From the NCBI GenBank assembly GCA_947632175.1, contig CANROC010000010.1, forward strand, positions 1 through 64,000: a stretch of 64,000 bases of DNA, given 5' to 3'. Source of the stretch: an uncultured Oscillospiraceae bacterium (GTDB taxonomy: Bacteria > Bacillota > Clostridia > Oscillospirales > Oscillospiraceae). The notes below the pieces were generated by a model. The model searched no databases and was not told the origin of the DNA. It was given only the letters and a program-made list of their open reading frames with translations. The number at the start of each line of letters is the position of its first letter. Position 1 is the first letter of the stretch. The translations under genes and the position numbers were made by a program. Shown here one piece after another: positions 26,801 through 33,898 of this stretch.

Positions 26801-28816
26801 ATCCTGGCCACGCCTACGGATAGCGTACAGTACGTGGAAAACTCCGTCATCGTCCACCTGATCATCGACCAAGCCACCCCGGACAACACCGGCGTCGGCC
26901 CCTTTGAAGGCCGCGAGGGCACGAAGCTTGCCGACATCAAGGGCCCCGAAACGCTTCCCGGCGTCAACAAGGAGAATGTCCCCGGCACCTTTGCCTGGAC
27001 CTCGCCGGAGACCACGATCACGGAGGAGACCGCCACATTTGACTGGTCCTTCGTCCCCGCTGACTCCAACTACAAGCCCGTGGCCGGAAAAGCCACCGTC
27101 ACCATGGCGGATGATGACCGCAAGATCACCGGCGAGGTACATAACCTCCCCGAGGGCTACGTGGACTACGTCACCGTCAACCTCCCCAGCGAAGGCGAAA
27201 ACGTCCTGCTCCCCGGCGAGACCGTGAACTTCTACGCCGACGCGGCCTGCCAGACTTCCCCCCTGGGCACTCTCACCGTTCCCTCCGGCGTTACGTCCGT
27301 TGAGGTCCACTTTGCCCAGAACGCTCTGAGCTCCGCGGCAGGCGCCGTCTACGCCAAGATCGCCGGCCAGAAGACGGCGGTCACTACCCTCTCCTATAAA
27401 GCCGCCGTGGACGCGAACATCACCGACCGGACCGTCGCCGTGGGCGGCACGGTGACGTTCACTCTCCCCGAGAACGCAACGGACGTCACCTGGACAGTGG
27501 CGGAAAGCGCCGCTGTCACTCTCCCCGCTGACGCCAATGTGAAAGGCACGTCCATCACCCTGAACGCCGCCGCCGGCGGCACGGCCTCCGTCACCGTCAC
27601 CGCCTCTTTCCCCCATCCCGATTCTGCCAAGGATGGCGAGACGATCACCTTCACAAAGACCGTCACCGTCACGGTGAGCATCCCGTATAATCCCCCCACG
27701 CCTCCCCAGCCCTCTGAGCCCGAGCCGGAACCCAGCCTGACGCCGGATACTGCCGTGGAGAACGGCGAGGCCACGGCGCAGATTGCCCCTGAGGCCGTCA
27801 CCGACGGCATCGCCGACGCCCAAAAGGCCGGCGACGACACCGTCACCGTGGAGCCGAAGCTCTCCGACAAGGCCGACAAGGTCACCGTGGAGCTTCCCCA
27901 GACCAGCGTGGACGCCCTGGCGGACGCCGAGCTTGGCCTCACGGTCAAGACCGAGGATACCAGCCTCACCCTCTCCCCTGACGCTCTGGCGGACCTGAAC
28001 GCCGCCGGCGGCAGCACCGTCAGCGTCTCCGTGGAGACGAAGGACAACGGCTCCACCGCCATCGACGTGGCCGTGGACGGCAAGAGCGTCGCCGCCGTCA
28101 AGGGCGGCGTCAAGGCCCAGCTTCCCGCCGTCGGGGAGGGCCAGGTCCTGGTGGCCGTAGGCCCCGACGGGACCGAGACGGTCATCAAGAAGTCCGTGGT
28201 GGAGGAGGGCCGCGTGGACGCCCTTCTGGACGGCTCCTGCACCGTCAAGGTCGCCGACCGCAGCCTTACCTTCGACGACGTGGCGGAGGACAGCTGGTAC
28301 GCCGGCGCGGTGGACTTCGCCTCCGGCCACGAGCTCTTCAACGGCAACACCGCCACCTCTTTCGCCCCCGAGCTTCCCATGACCCGCGGCATGACCGCTA
28401 CCGTCCTCTGGCGTCTTGAGAACGAGCAGAACGTTGACGTCTCCGACGCTTTCACCGATGTGGAGGCCGGCAGCTGGTACGCCGACGGCATCCTCTGGGC
28501 CACCCACGAGGGCATCGTCACCGGCTACGGCGACGGCCTGTGCGGCCCCGAGGACAACGTCACCCGGGAGCAGCTGGCCACCATGCTCCACCGCTACGCC
28601 AAGCTCATGGGTCTCGACCTGACCGTCGCCGGCAAGCTCTCCGACTTTGCGGACGGCGCCGACGTCTCCGACTACGCCGAAGACGCCATGGTCTGGGCCG
28701 TTGGCGCGGGCCTCCTCCAGGGCAAGGAGAACAAGGCCCTGGATCCCCATGGCAGCGCCACCCGCGCCGAGGTCGCCACCGTCCTCCAGCGCCTCATCAC
28801 CCTCATGGTGAAATAA
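23873..28816 (+). CDS. Giant secreted surface protein with MBG/YDG repeats and three C-terminal SLH domains
   Basis: 1647 aa. A Sec signal peptide (MRKKLTAALLALTMLLALL, cleavage near VLASA) precedes a unique N-terminal region of about 220 residues including an InlB-like SYPAFPTLADKGDSEFVGWSQ. About residues 350-1200 hold repeated MBG/YDG-type beta domains, marked by ITKTYGE, VKDKTYDGKTEATVD, LTKTYGETF and VPYDGKAHTYD. A proline-rich spacer (NPPTPPQPSEPEPEPS, near 1280) leads to a low-complexity domain and three SLH repeats in the last 190 residues (FDDVAEDSWYAGAVDF, FTDVEAGSWYADGILWA, DYAEDAMVWAVGAG). SLH domains bind pyruvylated secondary wall polymer, so the protein is expected on the cell wall as an adhesin. 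It has its own promoter and terminator. Confidence 0.9.
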   Translation: MRKKLTAALLALTMLLALLPTTVLASAAPETKAELISSVNYYYRSPDVTPENDDWNSRNTLRNVFSVRLKTPCTSAQDVRETYSFAVKAEGSEYQTVDKFFVSDPIYGNNYSVVYFQAPANVISVNQLKYTVRVTEKSGNNSDEKSIELHKVTFKDSTGNDIVDPWISGEDSHLLKYGNTYCILVSPSDSYPAFPTLADKGDSEFVGWSQSQSNNKSELIANITEETTLYAVFGERVKRVLTVRTSDDKAGQEVAYNQAAEHSTEYAAQTPLDLYIRNEGNVKFEKVYTVSSDHMNLTYVVDAGQTGVTSVTGAGRECYDIDPGKTLRIQFTPKADLPQGVYTDQVTLHNDTDRMIRYIVITLKVTPITVEITAQDITKTYGETIDPSTVDWSIDGRSDDETLKETLQNSISFTSDGFEAAANAKEDGYGIDIQNATTGNYTVSWKDGTAPKVIVNKATPEPSVAKPTVSLMATHALSDVTPTVDFTDPITHETIPGTIAWKNGELKWDKAGEYTADFTFTPTDQANYEIVTVTATVNVSGKYTVELTPDDNQEHSVTYDGQAHGLSFHIVPDHDNYEANISEIGEIAVTYQKHNAEGKPAGDVLHDAPTEAGVYTVTASTTESDHFAADTSTATLTIHPKELTVTATVKDKTYDGKTEATVDTITVSGQVGNDDVSVDKGSTAAFDNANAGEDKTVTVTLGELTGEKAGNYTLPAGGTVTATASITKKAVTLKLKEGKPLTKTYGETFALSLTDLFEADSLVDGESLGIAVTGELTCDGVGETAKVDTYPVAFKADEGNYTVSLASNITLTVNKAKAELREGTIQTSTGWSKGTLKTVALTGEFVNASNKEMVVEGTLEWSNPEMSLSGATDGKVTATWKFTPTDTGNYDTKVLTGTVDVPVSTSKPVTLTGVEAQTVPYDGKAHTYDTSKITTEPTAAVITLRYRPHMDTDADHQNSESFTIQPPTNAGTYDVLILATPTDSVQYVENSVIVHLIIDQATPDNTGVGPFEGREGTKLADIKGPETLPGVNKENVPGTFAWTSPETTITEETATFDWSFVPADSNYKPVAGKATVTMADDDRKITGEVHNLPEGYVDYVTVNLPSEGENVLLPGETVNFYADAACQTSPLGTLTVPSGVTSVEVHFAQNALSSAAGAVYAKIAGQKTAVTTLSYKAAVDANITDRTVAVGGTVTFTLPENATDVTWTVAESAAVTLPADANVKGTSITLNAAAGGTASVTVTASFPHPDSAKDGETITFTKTVTVTVSIPYNPPTPPQPSEPEPEPSLTPDTAVENGEATAQIAPEAVTDGIADAQKAGDDTVTVEPKLSDKADKVTVELPQTSVDALADAELGLTVKTEDTSLTLSPDALADLNAAGGSTVSVSVETKDNGSTAIDVAVDGKSVAAVKGGVKAQLPAVGEGQVLVAVGPDGTETVIKKSVVEEGRVDALLDGSCTVKVADRSLTFDDVAEDSWYAGAVDFASGHELFNGNTATSFAPELPMTRGMTATVLWRLENEQNVDVSDAFTDVEAGSWYADGILWATHEGIVTGYGDGLCGPEDNVTREQLATMLHRYAKLMGLDLTVAGKLSDFADGADVSDYAEDAMVWAVGAGLLQGKENKALDPHGSATRAEVATVLQRLITLMVK

Positions 28817-28832
28817 CCTCCCTCAAAGCGCA

Positions 28833-28862
28833 CGGGCGGGGCTCATGCCCCGCCCGCTTTCT
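28833..28862 (+). terminator. Terminator of the MBG/SLH gene
   Basis: A 10-bp perfect stem CGGGCGGGGC/GCCCCGCCCG (28833-28842, 28847-28856) with a TCAT loop is followed by CTTTCTT. It starts 17 nt after the stop codon. Confidence 0.85.
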
Positions 28863-28891
28863 TGGAGATATCCCGCAAAGGAGTGATTTCC

Positions 28892-29656
28892 ATGGTTGAA
28901 AAATGGCCTGTCACCGTCCCCGCCCTCTCGGGCGATACGCCCCGCGGGGCCTACGTCTACGTCCCCGACGAGGCGCGGCATAACCCCTGGGCACGGTATC
29001 CGGTGCTCTATATGTTCGACGGCCACAACGTCTTCTTCGACGCCGACGCCACCTACGGCAAGAGCTGGGGCATGAAGGAGTACCTGGAGCGCACGGGGAC
29101 GCCGCTTATCGTGGCCGCGGTGGAGTGCAATCACGGCGCTCACGGGGAGCGGCTTTCGGAGTACTCCCCCTTCGACTTCCGCGCCCCGGAGTTCGGACCC
29201 CTCCCGGGCCGGGGGACGGAGACGATGGACTGGTTCGTCCACGCCTTCAAGCCCACGGTGGACGCCCGCTTCCCAACTCTCCCGGACCGGGAGCATACCT
29301 TCATCGCCGGCAGCTCCATGGGCGGCCTCATGGCCCTTTACGCCGTGACGGCCTATAACCGGGTCTTCTCCCGGTCCGCCGCCCTGTCCCCCTCGGTCAT
29401 GGTGGCGCCGGACCGGATGAAGCGGCTTTTGGTCGAGGTCCCCCTGGAGCGGGACACGGTGGTCTACATGGACTACGGCTCCGGGGAGCTGGCGCGGCAC
29501 CCCGCCGTGACGAAGCGCTTTGCCGCCGTCGCCGGCGCGCTTATGGAGCGGGGCGTCCACGTCACCGCCCGGATCGTCCCCGGCGGCGAACACTGTGAGG
29601 CCAGCTGGGAAAAACAGATTCCTTTCTTTTTGGGCACACTACTCTATGATCTGTGA
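28892..29656 (+). CDS. Alpha/beta-hydrolase esterase, esterase D-like
   Basis: 254 aa. Conserved parts are YPVLYMFDGHNVFFD near the N-terminus, the nucleophile elbow AGSSMGGLMALY, and a C-terminal catalytic histidine region PGGEHCEASWEKQ. This is the putative-esterase fold of feruloyl esterase, Fes-like and S-formylglutathione hydrolase proteins; the substrate is not predictable. ATG 28892 is preceded by AAAGGAG at 8 nt; an in-frame ATG at 28862 lies on the preceding terminator. No signal peptide, so it acts in the cytoplasm. It is followed after 16 nt by an ATP-grasp gene. Confidence 0.82.
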   Translation: MVEKWPVTVPALSGDTPRGAYVYVPDEARHNPWARYPVLYMFDGHNVFFDADATYGKSWGMKEYLERTGTPLIVAAVECNHGAHGERLSEYSPFDFRAPEFGPLPGRGTETMDWFVHAFKPTVDARFPTLPDREHTFIAGSSMGGLMALYAVTAYNRVFSRSAALSPSVMVAPDRMKRLLVEVPLERDTVVYMDYGSGELARHPAVTKRFAAVAGALMERGVHVTARIVPGGEHCEASWEKQIPFFLGTLLYDL

Positions 29657-29672
29657 TGAGAGGTGACAGAAA

Positions 29673-30866
29673 GTGAAAAACGTGATCTTTATCTCCCCCA
29701 ACTTCCCCGCCAACTACTGGCTCTTCTGCCGGGAGCTCAAGGCCAACGGCATGAACGTCCTGGGCATCGGCGACGAGCCCTACGACCGCCTGAGCGCCGG
29801 CCTCAAGGAGAACCTGACGGAGTATTACAAGGTGGACAGCCTGGAAAACTACGACTCCGTCTACCGCGCCGTGGCTTTCCTCATCTTCAAGCACGGCCCC
29901 ATCGACTGGCTGGAGTCCAACAACGAGTATTGGCTGGAGCGGGACGCCCGTCTGCGCACCGCTTTCCACATCACCACCGGCTTTCAGGAGTCCGACATGC
30001 CCGCCATCAAGCTCAAGTCCCACATGAAAGCCTACTACGAAAAGGCCGGCATCCCCACCGCCCGGTACCACATCGTGGAGGGCCTGTCCGACTGCCGGGA
30101 TTTCATCGCCAAGGTGGGCTTCCCCGTGGTGGTGAAGCCCGACAACGGCGTGGGGGCCTCCGATACCCACGCGCTGAAGTCCGAGGCGGACCTGGAGAAG
30201 TTCCTCACGAAGCGCGACCCGAAAATCAGCTACATCATGGAGGAGTTCGTCCACGCGGAGGTCAACTCCTACGACGCCGTCTATAACTCCAAGGGCGAGC
30301 CCATGTTTGAGGCCGGGAACGTCACTCCCGTGTCCATCATGGACATCGTCAACGACGCGGACAACTCCGTCTACTACATCCTCCGGGACCTGCCCGAGGA
30401 CACCCGCGCCGCCGGACGCGCCACGGCGAAAGCCTTCGGCGTCAAGAGCCGCTTCATCCACTTTGAGTTCTTCCGCCTCACCGAGGACCAGGAGGGATTG
30501 GGCAAAAAGGGCGATCTGGTGGGCCTGGAGGTCAACATGCGCCCCAGCGGCGGCTACACTCCGGACATGATCGACTACGCCCACGGCACCAACGTCTACA
30601 AGGTCTGGGCGGACATGGTGGCCTTCGACAAGACCGACATCCCCGAAAAGGACCGGTACTTCTGCGCCTACCTGGGCCGCCGGGACGGCAAAAAATTCGC
30701 CATGACCCACGAGGACATCATGCGCAAATACGGCCCCCGCATGAAGCTCATGGGCCGCATTCCCCAGGTCCTCTCCGGCGCCATGGGCAACCAGATGTAC
30801 ATCGCCGTCTTCCCCACCCGCGAGGAGCTGGACCAGTTCTACAAGGACACCCTGGCGTGCGTGTGA
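29673..30866 (+). CDS. ATP-grasp domain protein, carboxylate-amine ligase family
   Basis: 397 aa. The N-terminal domain (VIFISPNFPANYWLFCRELK) is a pre-ATP-grasp fold. The ATP-grasp part shows PVVVKPDNGVGASDT (ATP lysine and glycine loop), YIMEEFVHAEVNSYDA and the metal/ATP site VGLEVNMRPSGGYTPDMID. It would ligate a carboxylate to an amine or thiol nucleophile; the substrate is unknown. The start is GTG at 29673 behind GAGAGGTGA. It is probably cotranscribed with the esterase and ends at a strong hairpin. Confidence 0.82.
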   Translation: MKNVIFISPNFPANYWLFCRELKANGMNVLGIGDEPYDRLSAGLKENLTEYYKVDSLENYDSVYRAVAFLIFKHGPIDWLESNNEYWLERDARLRTAFHITTGFQESDMPAIKLKSHMKAYYEKAGIPTARYHIVEGLSDCRDFIAKVGFPVVVKPDNGVGASDTHALKSEADLEKFLTKRDPKISYIMEEFVHAEVNSYDAVYNSKGEPMFEAGNVTPVSIMDIVNDADNSVYYILRDLPEDTRAAGRATAKAFGVKSRFIHFEFFRLTEDQEGLGKKGDLVGLEVNMRPSGGYTPDMIDYAHGTNVYKVWADMVAFDKTDIPEKDRYFCAYLGRRDGKKFAMTHEDIMRKYGPRMKLMGRIPQVLSGAMGNQMYIAVFPTREELDQFYKDTLACV

Positions 30867-30880
30867 TCCCCCATATGCAA

Positions 30881-30914
30881 AAAATCCCTGCCCGCTTGAC
30901 CGGGCAGGGATTTT
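30881..30914. terminator. Bidirectional terminator between convergent genes
   Basis: A 14-bp perfect stem (30881-30894 with 30901-30914) has a CTTGAC loop, with A4 on the left and T4 on the right. It lies between the rightward ATP-grasp gene and the leftward PRTase gene and serves both. Confidence 0.9.
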
Positions 30915-30932
30915 CACTTTCAAGCTGTTTTT

Positions 30933-31568
30933 TCAGATCTTCGAATACCCGAACGTATTCACCACTGCGTCGATGGGCTCACCGTGCTTGCACATGGGGC
31001 ACTCGGAGGGGGCGTAGGACGCGTAGTCGGGGATGGTGTTGGTGTCGAAGAGGGACAGCACTGGCATCCCGTTCAGGTCATGGGTAGCGGCGTAGACGGC
31101 GGCGGCGCCCACCACGCGCCCGCCGTAGTACTCCACACTCTCCCGCCCCAGAAGCGCCGTCTTGCCGGTGGTCAAAGAGCAGGCCAGGATCAGCACGTGC
31201 TTGCCCTCCAGCATGAACCGGGCGTTGTCCCGGAAGATGAGCTTGCCGGAGCTGTTGAGCTCGCCCTTGACCACGTAGATGTTGCTCCCCTCGCTCAAAG
31301 ACCGCCCGCCGTGCTTGGCAAGCTCCCTGGCAAGGCAGGTGCCGATGACGCTGGTGCCATCCATGCAGAGGATGGAGTCCACCATGAACCGGCCCTTGAT
31401 CTTCTCCGCCAGCCTGTGCGCCACGGCGTCCGCGCCGTTGAGGCTGTACTTCTGGGCGGTCACGTCGATGAAGTAGTTGATGTGGCTGTTCGACGTGGCA
31501 AAATGCCCCTTTGCCGCCAGAAGCTGTGTCCCGCCGATCTGCACAAGAGGAAAAAATTTAGGTTCCAT
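30933..31568 (-). CDS. Orotate phosphoribosyltransferase-like PRTase
   Basis: 211 aa. It contains a type I PRTase fold with the PRPP-loop region VLILACSLTTGKTALLGRESVEYYGG, a Rossmann-type core MVDSILCMDGTSVIGTCLARELA and an internal hood region. The C-terminus carries a CPMCKHGEPIDAVVN motif with two cysteines. This resembles clostridial proteins annotated as orotate phosphoribosyltransferase but without neighbouring pyr genes, so it may act on another base or be regulatory. ATG 31568 has GGAGG 10 nt upstream; the frame continues to 31604 without a site. Confidence 0.65.
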   Translation of the reverse strand: MEPKFFPLVQIGGTQLLAAKGHFATSNSHINYFIDVTAQKYSLNGADAVAHRLAEKIKGRFMVDSILCMDGTSVIGTCLARELAKHGGRSLSEGSNIYVVKGELNSSGKLIFRDNARFMLEGKHVLILACSLTTGKTALLGRESVEYYGGRVVGAAAVYAATHDLNGMPVLSLFDTNTIPDYASYAPSECPMCKHGEPIDAVVNTFGYSKI

Positions 31569-31652
31569 ATCCAAAAAGCCTCCCGCTAAAAATTGTCCTG
31601 TCAAGACATGCCCAGTATACCAGAAATCTCCGCCCTTGGCAACGGGGAAGTC

Positions 31653-31877
31653 TCACTCTCCCGGCCCCGGGGCGATGACCTTGCGCATGTTCCAATTGTC
31701 CGCGGCCCGCTGGGCGGCGCCGTGCTTGTCCCCATCGTCCTCAAAGCCGATGGCGGAGGTGTGCGCGCCGCAGTCCAGGCACTGGACATACACGCACCAG
31801 CCCCCCTCCTCCTCGATGAGCCCCGCCCCGCCGCAGCAGGGGCAGTCCTCCAGAAAAATATCCTCAAACAGGTCCAT
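31653..31877 (-). CDS. Lar-like restriction-alleviation-type zinc-ribbon protein
   Basis: 74 aa. The pattern CPCCGGAG ... YVQCLDCGAHTSAIGF ... AAQRAADNWNMRK is the Lar_restr_allev layout: two CxxC pairs, then an A...WN.R end. Prophage Lar proteins relieve type I restriction, but many chromosomal members have no proven role. It lies 84 nt upstream of the PRTase gene on the same strand and divergent from the polyphosphate kinase gene. Function should be treated as unknown. Confidence 0.65.
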   Translation of the reverse strand: MDLFEDIFLEDCPCCGGAGLIEEEGGWCVYVQCLDCGAHTSAIGFEDDGDKHGAAQRAADNWNMRKVIAPGPGE

Positions 31878-31995
31878 CTGTCCGCCTCCCGGTTCCTTTT
31901 CCCTCTATTTTACACGTTTACCGCGGAAAAGTCGAGAGAGATTTGTGTGAATTTTCACCAAAACGCCAATTTTTTTCGAAATCTTTCTGTTCTTT

Positions 31996-32024
31996 TTGAC
32001 AAATCCGCGAAAATGTGTTATTTT
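31996..32024 (+). promoter_or_regulatory. Promoter of the polyphosphate kinase 2 gene
   Basis: TTGACA (31996-32001), 17-nt spacer, TATTTT (32019-32024). The ATG at 32062 follows with GGAGG 7 nt upstream. Confidence 0.75.
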
Positions 32025-32061
32025 ATTCCTAGTCATCATAAAAACGCATGGAGGTGTGACC

Positions 32062-33588
32062 ATGATCAAGGAATACAAACGCAAGGAAGACAAGCTGGAC
32101 AAATCCGCCCGGAAGGCGGAGATCAAGCGGCTCCGGGACTTTCTGGTGAACGAGCCCCAGAAGATCCAGGCCGCCAAGCTCCCGGTGGTGGTGCTGGTGG
32201 AGGGCTGGGACTGCGCCGGAAAGGGCAATCTCATCCGCTCCCTCATCTGCGAGCTGGACCCACGGTTTTACTCGGTGAAGAGCTTCGAGCGCACGCCGGA
32301 GAGCGCCGAGCGTTACCCTTTCCTCAAGAAATTCTTCGACGTCCTCCCGGAAAACGGCAAGTTCCTCTTTATGGACACCGGCTGGATGGAGGACGTGGTG
32401 GGCAAGCACCTGCGCCGGGAGATCACCGCCCAGGAGTATAAGCGCCGGGTGGAGTCCTGCAACACCTTCGAGCGCCAGCTGCGGGACAACGGCTACGTGG
32501 TGGTGAAGCTCTTCCTCCACATCTCCCGGGACGAACAGCTCAAGCGCATCACCGATCTCAAGGAGGACCGGGACACTCAGTGGCGCGTCTCCGGCGACGA
32601 CCTCTGGCAGCAGCAGGAGTACGACAAGTTCCTCTCCACCTACGACGACTTCATGGAGGCCACGGACGACGTCGCGCCCTGGCACGTCCTGGACGGCGAG
32701 GGCCGCAGCCGCGCCCTCTATGACGCCCTGAAGGCCATCACCGACACGGTGGAGGCCGCCGTGGAGGCCGGCCGCTGCGAGGGCCAGCCCACCGGGAAAA
32801 AGTTCCCGCTCCTGGGCGGTCCCTCTCAGAAGGACGCGGACCTCTCCGCCGCCATCAGCGAGGAGGACTATAAAGCGGAGCTCAAGCGCCTCCAGAAGAA
32901 GCTTGGCAAGCTCCACAACCAGATCTACCGCAAGCGCATCCCCGTGGTCATCTGCTACGAGGGCTGGGACGCCGCCGGCAAGGGCGGCAACATCCGCCGC
33001 CTCACCTACCCCCTGGACCCCCGGGGCTTTGACGTCATCCCCATCGCCAGCCCCACGCCGGGGGAGAAAAACCGCCACTTCCTCTGGCGCTTTTGGACGA
33101 AGCTGCCCCGCAGCGGCCACATCGCTATCTTCGACCGCACCTGGTACGGCCGCGTCATGGTGGAGCGCATCGAGGGCTTCTGCTCGGAGAACGACTGGAA
33201 GCGCGCCTACGGCGAGATCAACGAGTTCGAGCGCGAGCTCACCGACTGGGGCACCGTGGTGCTGAAATTCTGGATCCACATCGACCCGGACACCCAGCTG
33301 GAGCGCTTTACCGCCCGCCAGAACACTCCGGAGAAGCAGTGGAAGATCACCGACGAGGACTGGCGCAACCGGGACAAGTGGCCCCAGTACGAAAAGGCCG
33401 TGGAGGACATGCTCCAGAAGACCAGCACGGAGTACGCCCCCTGGCACATCATCGAGTCCGTGGACAAGAAGTACGCCCGCATCCGCACCCTCCAGATCAC
33501 CACCGAGGCCCTGGAAAAGGCCGTGGAGGACAACGTCGTCCGCGGCATCAAGGCCCGGAAGTCCAAGAAAAAGGACGAGGAGGACTAA
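32062..33588 (+). CDS. Tandem PPK2-domain polyphosphate:AMP phosphotransferase
   Basis: 508 aa, two PPK2 domains in one chain, the class II (PAP) layout that phosphorylates AMP to ADP with polyphosphate. Walker A is duplicated: EGWDCAGKGN (47-56) and EGWDAAGKGG. The C-terminal copy has the full lid/Walker B motif FDRTWYGRVMVER, while the N-terminal copy has MDTGWMEDVVG, so only the C-terminal half looks catalytic. RxxFxxRQxTPEKQWK is present in the second domain. The ATG at 32062 replaces an upstream in-frame start at 31996 that overlaps the promoter. It is monocistronic. Confidence 0.9.
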   Translation: MIKEYKRKEDKLDKSARKAEIKRLRDFLVNEPQKIQAAKLPVVVLVEGWDCAGKGNLIRSLICELDPRFYSVKSFERTPESAERYPFLKKFFDVLPENGKFLFMDTGWMEDVVGKHLRREITAQEYKRRVESCNTFERQLRDNGYVVVKLFLHISRDEQLKRITDLKEDRDTQWRVSGDDLWQQQEYDKFLSTYDDFMEATDDVAPWHVLDGEGRSRALYDALKAITDTVEAAVEAGRCEGQPTGKKFPLLGGPSQKDADLSAAISEEDYKAELKRLQKKLGKLHNQIYRKRIPVVICYEGWDAAGKGGNIRRLTYPLDPRGFDVIPIASPTPGEKNRHFLWRFWTKLPRSGHIAIFDRTWYGRVMVERIEGFCSENDWKRAYGEINEFERELTDWGTVVLKFWIHIDPDTQLERFTARQNTPEKQWKITDEDWRNRDKWPQYEKAVEDMLQKTSTEYAPWHIIESVDKKYARIRTLQITTEALEKAVEDNVVRGIKARKSKKKDEED

Positions 33589-33608
33589 GCGTCCCCCCCA
33601 ATACGCAA

Positions 33609-33884
33609 GCCAGGGAAAAGGCCCCGCCTTTTCCCTGGCTCAGCCTGTCGAAAAAGGCCTGCGGCCTTTTCCGACAAAGGGGAACGTGCGAAAAAGATTT
33701 CGGAAATGTCTGCGGACATTTCCGAAATCTTTTTCTGCTGTTTTGCTCCGCGCACGGCCCCTTTGGGGCCGCACACTCCGCAAAACAAAAGGTATTTTTT
33801 CCGACGTACATGCCGCCGGAAAAAATGCTCGATTTGAGTTTTTTGACAACCTGAGCCAGGGAAAGGCCCCGCCTTTTCCCTGGC
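33609..33884. repeat. Intergenic modular hairpin repeat, copy A
   Basis: This fills the 310-nt gap between the polyphosphate kinase and DHHW genes. It begins and ends with near-identical palindromes (33609-33639 and 33855-33884, core GGCCCCGCC between CCAGGGAAA and TTTTCCCTGG). Between them lie a hairpin at 33647-33675 and a perfect 21-bp stem with TGCG loop (33690-33710 with 33715-33735). A core of about 165 nt recurs inverted at 50740-51002, and 33808-33854 recurs inverted at 37935-37981. Both flanking genes converge here, so the hairpins may also terminate transcription. It resembles a REP/MITE-like element; no transposase is encoded. Confidence 0.8.
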
Positions 33885-33898
33885 TTTTCTAATGGCTT

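Noticed and set aside
24422-28750. Very long open frame (1442 codons) antisense to the MBG/SLH gene
   Set aside because: It is a shadow of G/C-rich codon periodicity in the real gene, with glycine/valine-rich low-complexity sequence and no ribosome site; the plus-strand protein has signal, repeats and SLH domains.
32029-33447. 472-codon open frame antisense to the PPK2 gene
   Set aside because: Same G/C shadow effect; the plus strand has both Walker A motifs and a strong promoter.
33548-33892. Short frames within repeat copies A and B (CGVCGP..., SEMSADISEIFF...)
   Set aside because: They run through palindromes and have no ribosome sites, so I did not annotate them as genes; the possibility is kept as a low-interest finding.
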